From the NCBI GenBank assembly GCA_037953745.1, contig JBAKBP010013141.1, positions 1 through 64,000 of the forward strand: a stretch of 64,000 bases of DNA, given 5' to 3'. How positions within the stretch are numbered: position 1 is the first letter of the stretch; each line of letters begins with the position of its first letter. The position numbers were made by a program, and so were the translations under genes. The stretch is from Lithodes maja. Its lineage: Eukaryota > Arthropoda > Malacostraca > Decapoda > Lithodidae. The notes under the pieces were generated by a model that searched no databases, was not told the origin of the DNA, and saw only the letters and a program-made list of their open reading frames with translations. Below are positions 32,501 through 42,141 of the stretch, in pieces.

Positions 32501-33690
32501 CTAACTCCTCTAAATCTGAAAATATATTGCGTATGCTACGAGCATTTGCATAGAACATCTTTAAATTTGTTATTTTAGAACTCGCAGAACGCTCTTTAAT
32601 AATATTTTTGGTTCTTGTCGGATCTACATTTATGTTCATGGCTGTCCTCGGTCCTCGCTGTCTTCGGTCCTTATCGCTGGTGGTCCTCGGTTGCCTCTGT
32701 TTTTTGCTTGGCGTTGGATGATTTATGTCGCTGCTGCTTCTTCTCGGATGGCGTTTTTTGATCCATGGCTGCGGACTGCTTCGTGTAGGAGACGACCCAT
32801 GCATGCTAAACCCACAGGGTTTAGATGAGTGCCATCCTTGCAGAACAGAGTAGGCTGGTTGTAGAAGTTGTCCCAGAGGTTGATGAATTCAACTTCTTCC
32901 CTCAGGCACAAATATTTTAGTTGGCTATTTGTGCTGAAGGCCTTGTCGTAGAATTTGTCAGGTGCGTCGATCTTGGAGAGAATGCCTGAGATTATGATAT
33001 TCCTTGACTTGTTTTTGTAGTGCTGGATCATCTTGCGATATTTCTCCATCAACTCTTCGGATCTGGTGCGCATGACGTCATTTGAAGCAGCATGGATGAC
33101 AAAAAGGGTATTTTCATTTGCATCCTTTGTGGTATCTTCGAAGGCTTCCACAATGTCGTCCAGTCCAGCTCCTGGGATGCAAAATCTTTTTCGTCGATTT
33201 GGGACTCTGTCACAGAACTCTTCGACCTGTCCTCGTAGGATGGAATCCCCAACGAGCCTGGTCTCTTCTGGTTCGTCTTCCATCTCTACCAATATCTCAA
33301 ATCTGTTTGACATTGTGACTGGTAGATGAGACCTTTTCTGCGTTGGCCGTGCACCGTTCCTCACTGGTATAAATCCGGAAACCTGTGGTGGCGGGACTCT
33401 GCGTACAGGTCGGGGAGAGGAGTGGTTAGAACGGGAGCAAGGGGTTGGTACTGTTCGTGCTAGCAGGCTTCTTGCACGAGGAGTGGGGGAGAGACTAAGG
33501 TGAACAGGGCGGCTGTCCTGGTTTGATGTCGGCTCAGGTTCGTCAGAAGGTGCTGTAGTGGCTACTGCAGGTGTTGGATTGTTGGCAGATGACGTTGGGG
33601 CGGTGGTGGATGTTGGAGTTGAAACAATTACCTTACCTTTGGATACCTTTGGATGTGTTCGCCTCTCTTCTAGCGGCACCAAGGAGCGCG
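29561..33690 (-). pseudogene. CR1-D copy 1: ORF1 esterase protein and endonuclease/reverse transcriptase, nearly complete but frameshifted
   Basis: ORF1 (33682-32723) has a Pro/Ser/Thr-rich N-terminal half and a GDSL-like esterase half: LVGDSILRG (block I) and DGTHLNPVG (block V), as in CR1 ORF1. ORF2 starts with FYANARSIRN and ITESWLNTED (endonuclease, about 32560-32400), GDFNLPVTKW (about 32165), SNSDHRTITL (intact SDH), then SNYRPISLTS, QHGFRKKRS, IIYLDFQKAFDKVPHKR and SSGVPQGSVL. A second frame (30635-29778) carries the thumb and C-terminus (YNSLVRPLLEYC, YTRGNCCKIIG, NLWNGLPRNV). Breaks lie at about 32400 and 30640-30670, and a 1-bp T-run insertion follows the FADD codons near 30590. The 3' region ends in two GTACAAAGGA units at 29561-29580. 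There is no 5' untranslated region: it begins directly at LINE-E. Confidence 0.9.
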
Positions 33691-35854
33691 ACGCCCCTCG
33701 TTATGGGTGGTGATTTGGTGCAGTAGACTGTTTGAAGCGACTGCTCGCTCCCTTGCGAGGATGAGCTCGTCTGGCACTTTTTGCAGTTCGACATCTAGGG
33801 ATCTCTTGAAGTTGTCTAACGAGATGTCCCTCATGTCTCTTACTCGCCGTGGGAGTTTGTTGAAGAGACGTGGGCCTCTGTGTGATAACCAGCCCTCTCG
33901 CAGAGAGCCCATAGCACCCCTGTTATTCATCCGGGGGATTTCGCATTCCCAGCCTCTCCTATCACTGAATTTCATGACTATCAGAGTATTTAGGTTTGGT
34001 ACTAAACCCTCTGCGATTTTCCACGTGTATATTATTAGGTAACGTTCTCTTCTACGTTCCAGTGAGTACAGATTCAGTGCTCTTAAACGCTCCCAATAGT
34101 GTAGATGTTTTATCGAACTTATATGCGAAGTGAAATTTCTTTGTACACTCTCTACGTCATTTATTTCACCTGCTTTGTATGGGGATGTTAATACGCTACA
34201 GTATTCAAGCCGCGGTAGCACTAGAGATTCGAAGAGCGTTATCATAGGCAATTCACCGCATGTTTTAAAAGTACGCAGAATCCAACCCGTTAGACGTTTC
34301 GCAGCCGCCACTTTGACCTGGTTATGTACTTTGAAACCCATATTTTCAGACATTAATACCCCAAGGTCTTTCACACTGTCTTTCCAATCTATTATGTAGT
34401 TAGATTTTGTTAAGTAATTTGTAATTTCTTTAACACCATTATTATCTCTGTACCGTATTAATTGGAATTTTTCCTCATTGAATTGCATGTTGCTTTCCCT
34501 GGTCCACTGGAACACTACATTCATGTCTTCCTGCAGTCGGCCCGTGTCCTCTTGTGTGTTTACTATCTTGCTTAATGTTGTGTCATCAGTAAAAGACGAC
34601 ACCGTACTGTGTCTGGTGTTGGTATCTATGTCGCAGATTAGTATGAGGAACAGAAGGGGCGCTAGCACTATTGCTTGGGGCACTGAGCTTTTGACATCCG
34701 AAGGCTCAGAAGTGACTTGGTTTACTGCTACCGATTGTTTTCGGTTTACAAGGAAATTGTATATCCATCGTCTGATTTTCCCAGTTATACCTTTTGCTTT
34801 CAGTTTGTGGGCTATTATACCATGGTCACATTTATCAAATGCCTTAGCAAAATCGGTGTAAATGACATCCACGGTTTTCTTTTCTTTTCTTCTAGCGCTT
34901 TAAGAATTTTGACATAGTGTTCCAAAAGTTGTGAGAGACATGATCTTCCCGCTCTGAACCCATGTTGGCCGGTGTTGTGTAGTTCATTATTTTGTCTCCA
35001 TGAATGTTGAAATTTTGCTTCGCAGGACTCGCTCGAAATCTTTAATGATGTGAGAGGTTAGAGCTACCGGGCGGTAGTTTTTTGGTAGTGCTTTACTCCC
35101 TCCTTTATGCAGTGGGGCAAATATTGCGTTTTTCAAGCTATCTGGTATGTCACCAGTGTCTAGACTCCTTCTCCACATTATAGCCAGGGGTTTTGAGAGG
35201 TTTTCCTTACATTTTTTCATTAGGATCGAATTCCATGAGTCCGGGCCTGGTGCCGAGTGGGATGGCATGTTGGAAATGGCCTCTTCTATGTCTTTTGGAC
35301 CGAAATCAATATCCAGCATCTGAGGGGTTTCCGTGGGGGAGGTTTCCATGAAAAATATATTTTGGTCTCTGATGACTTTTGTTTCATCAGGCTCACTGAA
35401 TGCCATTTCATACTGCCTGCTTAAGAGTTCACTCATTTCCTTTTTGTCCCCTGTGAAAGAGCCGTCCCCTTTGCTCAGTGGGCCGATGTTTAATGTTGTT
35501 TTAGCCTTTTGTTTGGCGTATGAAAAGAAGTATTTGGAATTTTCCTTTATACCTGCAATAGCTTTCCTCTCCTCTTCCATATGTTGTAGTACATATGATA
35601 TTCTTAGCCTTTGTTCAATTTCCACAATTTCTCTATCTATTTCGACCTTTTGCCTATCCTGTAGATTTTGATGTGTGCGTCTTTGTGTGAGTAATTTTCT
35701 TCTTCTGTACAGCCTCCTCCTTTCCCGATCTTGTTTGCTTCTTCGTTTTGTTTGTCTTGCAGGTATATAATATGGTGGCTACAATTGGAGTTAGTGATAC
35801 TCCAACATTGAGTGTTACAAACTCTTGGAGGGATTCCAGCTTACTGGATACTTC
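33670..35854 (-). pseudogene. LINE-E: CR1-like reverse transcriptase, 5'-truncated and fused upstream of CR1-D
   Basis: Two minus frames (35625-34987 and 34872-33670) carry a complete but broken reverse transcriptase. Motifs in order are SAPGPDSWNSILMKK, APLHKGG, PKNYRPVALTS, then after a frameshift GFRAGRSCLSQ, VIYTDFAKAFDKCDHG, SSVPQAIVLAPLLF and SFTDDTTL. The catalytic box reads FTDD (34582-34593) where FADD is usual, and the Gly-Thr of VPQGT is altered. The C-terminus runs RPRLFNKLPRRVRDM to a stop at 33670. The 5' end (35854) begins in the endonuclease-polymerase linker, so the endonuclease is missing. It is a different subfamily from CR1-D and has no 3' untranslated region of its own before CR1-D starts. 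Confidence 0.85.
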
Positions 35855-35912
35855 CCAGGGTACTGGGAAGCATGAGGTATGAGTACACAGACGGAAAAAT
35901 GTTGCCAATATT
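35855..35912 (-). pseudogene. LINE-Y copy 1, upstream stub
   Basis: Encodes FFRLCTHTSCFPVPW on the minus strand, identical to the LINE-Y sequence at about 61360-61410. It is the missing 5' neighbour of 29560. CCAGGGTA occurs at both junctions (29553-29560 and 35855-35862) and is the likely target duplication of the 6.3-kb insertion. Confidence 0.85.
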
Positions 35913-35923
35913 TTTTTGTTTTG

Positions 35924-36006
35924 CTAATTTGGCACTGGTTGAGAGCTACTGGTTGAAATGTTCTACTGGTTGAGATGTCCTGGAACCGTTCGAACGGTAT
36001 GTTTCA
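35924..36006 (-). repeat. right inverted end of element B
   Basis: Complement of 27990-28062: GGCACTGGTTGAGAGCTACT, GGTTGAAATG, then a short internal repeat CTACTGGTTGAGATG and the palindrome CCGTTCGAACGG. Confidence 0.7.
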
Positions 36007-36147
36007 GGTATGTTTACTAGTTACTGAATTATAAGAGTATTTATCTTTGAGTTTGGGAGAAACAATACTTTTAATGTAGAGCGAATTTTAAATCTTTAGA
36101 CCATTGGGATTTCTGGATTTAGTATTGGTTGGACAATTGTCCCAATA

Positions 36148-36557
36148 CTCTACAAACGTATGTCGATGACTGTTTCCTGCTATTCAGAAACTCTGATCAC
36201 ATCCCTTCTTTCTTGAATGACTAAATTCCAAGCATAGAAATATAGAATTTACTGTTGAATTTGAAAACAATAATTCGCTTCCGTTTCTAGGTGTCCTTGT
36301 ATCCCGAAAAAAATATATACAATTAAGCACTGAAGTGTACCGGAAACCCACGTTCACGGGACAGGTACCCGTTATATTTCGTTCATCACTGACATTTAAA
36401 CGAAAAATCTATCAAGACCCTTCTATTTCGTTGTTATTCAGTTTGTTCTAGATGGGCTTCATTTGATTTAGAGATTACATTTCTCACAAAGTTTTTCCAG
36501 TAACACGGATTCCCCCTTAGCATCGTCGAGGACTGCATAAATCATTCTTGGAAAATA
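36148..36557 (+). pseudogene. second Penelope-type reverse transcriptase fragment
   Basis: The frame at 36150 reads TYVDDCFLLFRNSDHIPSFL with the catalytic YVDD intact (36159-36170). After a 1-bp shift it continues SKHRNIEFTVEFENN, SLPFLGVLVSRK, TEVYRKPTFTG and, after further breaks, a Phe/Ser-rich segment ending at about 36550. The pattern YVDD..F.....LN..H.NI.FT.E.E....LPFL...V.R....F.T.VYRKPT is characteristic of PLE polymerases. It belongs to a different PLE lineage from 4155-7343, which has YLED. No nuclease domain is seen downstream. Confidence 0.8.
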
Positions 36558-37014
36558 AATGTTGCTGTTTGTCTATTCTATCAATTTTATTTTCTATCTG
36601 CATGTTCATCTATACCTTTCTTAGTTTTGTCATTCTCCTTCTATATTTAACTAAATGTGTCATAAATATTGTATTAAACATACAGTATATGTGTATTAAT
36701 AAGAAAGATAGGGGGAGAACTTTGTTGTTCTTAGTTTTAGCAACTTTATGGCATACCGTAAAATACTCTCGCTGTTACTAGTAATTATTAATTTAGAGGT
36801 GCCTTGCTATATTTGATGTATACGGTCAACTTCATTAATAATCAATAAGCTTGAATGTCTCCATATTTGAAACTGCATACCACAGTGGCGACTATCGGCA
36901 TGTTAAACTCCCCAACTAATAGATGCCCTCCAGAATTCATCGTTTTCACTCCTCAAATATGTAGCCTAGAACATAATGTCTAAGCATATATATATAGTCA
37001 CTCCCAAATGAGAT
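36558..37014. other. unassigned spacer
   Basis: An open frame at 36548-36781 is hydrophobic but overlaps the PLE remnant and has no recognised family. Confidence 0.4.
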
Positions 37015-38125
37015 TGTAACATATATCATTTGTGAGTGAGTTATAGTTTGCAAGGCGTTGTGGAGGGGCCTTGACAGAGGCTAGTAGCTTGGTGTCCCTC
37101 TGCCTATCTTCCCTCGTGGCTGGCAGGATGGTGCCTGTAGTCTTGTGTTGCCGTCAGGTCAGCCCTATGAATTAGTTAGTTTATTTAGTCTTGTGTGATT
37201 AATGCAGTTTATCATAAGTTCACACAATGATGACTCAAATTTATTTGATTACTTTTGTTGTTAATGAGAGCACAGGCTGCCTGAGATAATTAAGTATTCT
37301 TGCGACGCCTGGAGCCCTTCCTCGCCATGCGAGGCCCCTGGTTCGATTCTCGCCGCTGCAGGACTCCACTCCAGTCTCGCCTCTCGCTGTGACAACATCA
37401 TTGTCTGACGTTGGCTTGCTTCTTGATTTTCCTTTTGGATACCGCATATTTCTTTTGTTTCGTTGTTTAATTGAAGTATAGCAGGGGCTGGAGTCATATT
37501 GAGCATATTGTTTTTGTTTCAACATCTTTAGTTTAATATTAATCACTGCATTCCTTTCTTCTTTGGCAATCTTAGTCTATAAGCTTCGACACTGTTTTCC
37601 TTGCATTTCTTTCCCATTGTTTAACTGCACTGCATATTATTATTACATGTATTGATCCTTTATTATTGAAGTTGACATTCACAGTGGCTTGGAGGTATGC
37701 TCTAGGGTAGCATATCACAACCTACTGGCTACTGGAATGCCAACTCTTGTGTTTCATGTCTTGGGATAGGGCTTCAGACTTCCCCCATCTTTCTGCTTTA
37801 TATTATTCCTAATTCCTAAGTGATTGGGCATACTATGAAGTGTCTGAGAGTCTGGCAGTGTTTTGGTGTATCATTTATGTGCAGTTCATAATACCCTTAG
37901 AAGTTCTCAGGCATACTACAAATACTATTGACTAAAGAACCTGCGTGTCTTAGTGTTGAGTCGGATATTAAGAGCGTGTCTGTTGCAGGGTTGGTTAAGT
38001 GCGGTGGGCAGTGTTGGGTGCAGGTCTACAGCATTGGTGACTTTTTGCAATGGCCTTGTCTTTTTGCCAGTGCGGTGGGCTTGGCTATTTGAGCATCTGT
38101 TTTCCCCCAGCCTCCCCTCGTAACA
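37015..38125 (+). repeat. 5' LTR of a Ty3/gypsy-like element
   Basis: Starts TGTAACATAT and ends CCTCGTAACA, giving TG...CA ends. About 730 bp of it (37287-38122) recurs at 41171-41903 in the same orientation around a gag/integrase-coding interior. It contains a tRNA-like B-box (GGTTCGATTCTC, about 37331-37342). Confidence 0.85.
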
Positions 38126-38126
38126 G

Positions 38127-38144
38127 TGGCGACCTCATGCCAGG
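38127..38144 (+). promoter_or_regulatory. probable primer-binding site
   Basis: TGGCGACCTCATGCCAGG lies one base after the LTR end. TGGCGAC is a frequent start of tRNA-complementary primer sites in Ty3/gypsy elements; the tRNA is not identified. Confidence 0.6.
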
Positions 38145-38255
38145 ATAGTGTGATGGTATAGAGTTCTTGTGGTGTGAAGCAATTATATTTAGATTGTTAG
38201 TAATTTTTCTTGCAGTTGAAAGTCTACAGACATAGTACTCTTATTTCATTAACCC

Positions 38256-39740
38256 GTGTCCACAACTATTGCTAAGATGTCGCATGTTGATTACATTCCT
38301 GTTCATATTGTGGGGAGGGAGGACGTTTGGCATTTAATTAGAACCCAACCTAGTCAAGAAGTGGTTGCTGGCAGGAGTAGTGATGAATTAAGATGTTGGA
38401 GATGCAGTGGTATGGCTAAGGCAGAGTTAGTTCAAGAGGTGTTTAAGCTAGTTGCACAGCAGAATGGTCTACAGGAAACTAGTACTCGTGTTGTGGATGA
38501 TGGCGCCGTCCAGCATGTGCCACAGCGTCCTATCAGTCAGGCTAGCTACCATTCTACTGGGGACCGGAGTTGGAGCAACAACTCCAGAGCAAGGTGATAC
38601 TGTATGACGGCAGTCTCCTACTATTACTACAGCACCTGCCACCACGCCTCCACCGTCAGCATTTAACCTTATCAGTACGGCCCCTTCATTTTCACAGTGC
38701 TATGTTCAGGCCCCTATGGCCAGTACCTTTGTTTCAAGTTATGCTAGCAATCCTCAGTATCTCTCTTCTTCCCCCCATGTGTCATTGGCCACACCCCAGC
38801 ATTTCAATGCCACTCATACGGTGGCTGCTCAGCACAATGTTCCCCCTTATGCCCAGTTTCCTCCTATAACCCCGATAGGGTCGAGAAGGAGTCCAGAGGT
38901 TGAGCTGCAGCTCAAGAGAATGGAGATGGAAGATAGACAGAGAGCTAGAGAGATAGAGGAGAAGAGAATACAGGCAGAGAGAGAGAGACAAAGAGATAGA
39001 GAAGACAGGCAGAAAGATAGAAAGATTGAGTTGAGGAGGATGGAGGTAGATTTGGAGAAGACTAAGTTGGAAACTAGTGGGCAAAGACGACTAGGGAATA
39101 GTGCTGGTCATACATCTAAGGAGGAGGCAGAAGAGGTGCTGTTGTCTCGACGGCTGAAACTCGTGCCGGCCTTCGATGAACTCAAGGTCACGGAGTGGTT
39201 CTTGCGTTTTGAGAAGGAGGCCCACGAGTATCAGTGGCCGAGGCAATGCTGGGCAGTGTTGGTGTCTAATGTTTTAAAAGGCAAGGCTCTTGATGCATAC
39301 GATCGCCTAGAAATGCAGGAGCTAGAGTATGATGTACTTAAAGAGGCTGTGTTAAAAGCCTACGAGCTGCATCCTGAGGCTTACAGGTTGGCCTTCAGGG
39401 GGGCTCGGAAGCGGCAGGGGGATTCGCACGTGGAATGTGCCAGGTACCTGCACGATACTCTAGCCAAGTGGCTGCATTCAAAGTCGGCTGGTACTTTTCA
39501 GGCGGCCTGTGAGGTTTGGCTGATGAGCAGTTTACCAGCATAGTTGAAAAGGACATTGAGGCAAAATTAAAAGAAAAGCGGTTTAAATCAATAAGGGAAG
39601 CAGCAGTTTGGGCTGATGACTTTGCACTAGCCCAGCGTGGCACGTGCATGGGAAGCATTGGTGACAGAAGAGACCGATATGTGCACCAAGCAGCCACAGT
39701 ATCAGCTCGCCCATCAATCATCCAAAGGTACCACAAATAA
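38256..39740 (+). pseudogene. Ty3/gypsy gag-like gene with SCAN-like capsid domain, frameshifted
   Basis: Frame one (38256-38597) carries the gag N-terminus with GMAKAELVQEVFKLV. After a shift, frame two (38716-39543) holds a charged coiled coil (about residues 65-120, ERERQRDREDRQKDRK) and a capsid/SCAN-like domain: LVPAFDELKVTEWFLRFEKE, WPRQCWAVLV, GKALDAYDRL and AYELHPEAYRLAFRG. After another shift (about 39530) the domain ends with FKSIREAAVWADDFALA. The protein would coat the element RNA. The SCAN-like fold is shared with host zinc-finger proteins, but the LTR context settles the origin. Confidence 0.85.
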
Positions 39741-39780
39741 GACACAACATTATACCGAGGCTGACAACCAGCGAGCTCCT

Positions 39781-41130
39781 ATGGAAGTGAGATGTTATTT
39801 TGCAAGCAAGTGGGTCATATTAAACCTCAGTGTGCTAAATGGAAGGATACCCAGGAACCCAAGGCTGTCCAGTTGGTGGCGACATTAGGGGAGGTGCCTG
39901 TGAAAGGCAAGCCAGGTACTGGTGAATTTGGGGGGCAGTGTTGGCCAGCGCGAAGCAGAGTAGTAAGCACTTTGCCGCCCCAGATGGTATCGCCATCTGA
40001 GCATAACCAGACTTCCCCTGATTGGTGTCGGCCATTCATACATAATGGATTTGTAGGGGTTGGGGAGCAGACTTACCCTGTCAAGGTGTTTAGGGATACT
40101 AGTGCGCAACAATCCATGTGTCACAACCTGACAGGGGGACCTATTAGCATGGGAGAGTTTGTAATGTGCAGGGGAATCAACAGTGAACAATTCTGTGATT
40201 TATTCCCGGTGACCCTAGAGTGCCCACTTTTGATTGCCGAGTGTAAAGTGGCCATGGTGGACACTCTGCCAGTTGAGGAGGTGAAATTTTTGCTCGGGAC
40301 TGACTTGGCAGGGGATGTACTTTTCCCGCCTCCCATAGTCGTCGCTGAGGCTGCTTTTGTGGCCCCTGGTGGTGGTTGTTTGCAAGAAGATAACATGGAC
40401 TCTATCTACCCTGTTGGTGCAGTGACCCAATCAGTGGCACAACAGGTGGATGATTTAGTGGATGTGGGGGCCGACAGCCATGAGTGCGGGCCATCCCATG
40501 ATGCACTACTAGATGACAATGGTCCGGAGGGAACTGTGGGCTTGGCTGACCCCAGTGAGGCTACCGAGATAAGTAGAGGTGACCTAGTGCCGGACGAGGA
40601 GTCTGACATAGTGAAACCGACTCAACCTTCTGATATTTTTGAGAGGTCAGAGGTAACTGCCTTGATGGAGTTACCTAGAAACAAACTGAGCAAGTTGCAG
40701 CAAGAGGACCCCAGTCTGGGCCTCCTGTTTAAGAAGGTTGGTACGACTGGTGGGAAGAACGGTAAAGCAGAGAAATTTGTTGTAAAGGGGGCATTGTTGT
40801 ATCGACAGTGGAAGCCGGATACGAAATCAGGTTTGGGGGAGGAGCAGTTCGTGGTGCCTGCCCAGTTCAGGGAAGGGCTGGTTAGGCTAACGCAGGTGGC
40901 ACCACTGGCGGGTCATTTGGGGGTATGTGAGACTACTGATAGGCTACATTCTCATTTTTGGTGGCCTAATCTGCATGCATCTGTGGCTTCTTTTTTGATG
41001 TGTCATATTGGTAAGGTAGTTGGAGAACCCCACCCAGGAATACCCGTGGCACCTTTGATTCCTACACCTGCAGTTGAACCGCCATTGGCTTGTTATAGTT
41101 GACATGGTTGGTCCGTTATTACCCACCAGT
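39781..41130 (+). pseudogene. gypsy-like nucleocapsid knuckle, protease and integrase N-terminus; reverse transcriptase missing
   Basis: A CX2CX4HX4C zinc knuckle is encoded at 39793-39829 but a missing base shifts the frame inside it. The long frame (to 41102) continues to a retropepsin-like region: VFRDTSAQQS, where DTS replaces the usual DTG/DTS-A catalytic triad context (40095-40103), and FLLGTDLAGDVLFP. After an acidic, low-complexity spacer it passes to an integrase H2C2 finger: APLAGHLGVCETTDRLHSHF, WWPNLHASV and CHIGKVVG, where the last Cys is lost. A VDMVGPLLP trace follows a stop at 41100. The whole reverse transcriptase and RNase H region and the integrase catalytic core are absent, so the element cannot move alone. 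Confidence 0.85.
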
Positions 41131-41170
41131 TTGGGAGATAAATAATTGCACACTTTAATTGATACTAAAA

Positions 41171-41901
41171 CTATTCTTGCGACGCCTGGAGCCCTTCCTC
41201 GCCATGCGAGGCCCCTGGCTCAACTCTCGCCGCTGCAGGACTCCACTGCAGTCTCGCCTCTCGCTGTGACAACATCATTGTCTGACGTTGTTGGCTTGCT
41301 TCTTGATTTTTCCTTTGGATACTGCATAATTCTTTTGTTTCTTCTTTGGCAATCTTAGTCTATAAGCTTCGACACTGTTTTCCTTGCATTTCTTTCCCAT
41401 TGTTTAACTGCATTGCATATTATTATTACATACATTGATCCTTTATTATTGAAGTTGACATTCACAGTGGCTTGGAGGTATGCTCAAGGGTAGCATATCA
41501 CAACCTACTGGAATGCCAACTCTTGTGTTTCATGTCTTAGGATAGGGCTTCAGACTTCCCCCATGTTTCTGCTTTATATTATTCCTAATTCCTAAGCGAT
41601 TGGGCATACTATGAAGTGTCTGGGAGTCTGGCAGTGTTCTGGTGTATCATTTATGTGCAGTTCATAATACCCTTAGAAGTTTTCAGGCATTCTACACGCA
41701 CTATTGACTAGAGAACCTGCGTGTCTTAGTGTTCAGTCAGATATTAAGAGCGTGTCTCTTGCAGGATTGGTTAAGTGCGGTGGGCAGTGTTGGGTGCAGG
41801 TCTACAGCATTGGTGCCTTTTTGCTACGGCGTTGTCTTTTTGCCAGTGCGGTGGGCTAGGCTAAATTTTGAGCATCTGTTTTCCCCCAGCCTCTCCTCGA
41901 A

Positions 41902-41903
<2 letters not shown>
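41171..41903 (+). repeat. 3' LTR, truncated
   Basis: Matches 37287-38122 from TATTCTTGCGACGCCTGG onward. It lacks the first 270 bp and about 100 bp in the middle (after TTCTTTTGTTTC). It ends CCTCGAAAC just before a TA microsatellite. Confidence 0.85.
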
Positions 41904-41904
<1 letters not shown>

Positions 41905-41964
<60 letters not shown>

Positions 41965-41983
41965 TATATATATATACAGTATG

Positions 41984-42037
<54 letters not shown>
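41905..42037. repeat. (TA)n microsatellite, compound
   Basis: Two long TA tracts separated by TATACAGTATGTAAT. Confidence 0.95.
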
Positions 42038-42039
<2 letters not shown>

Positions 42040-42141
42040 GAATAGAAGTACCAATGCAGAAATAAAGAAAACAAGGTTATCTCTGCCTCAATTGAACATA
42101 ATTGTGGTAGATGTGCTATTTGCCTCTAACATAAGTTTTGA

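Noticed and set aside
32723..33682. Host GDSL esterase
   Set aside because: GDSI and DGTHLN motifs are present, but it sits directly before a CR1 endonuclease/polymerase and recurs at 45310; it is CR1 ORF1.
38716..39543. Host SCAN-domain zinc-finger gene
   Set aside because: LTRs, a primer-site-like sequence, a zinc knuckle and protease/integrase remnants on the same strand show it is a retroelement gag.
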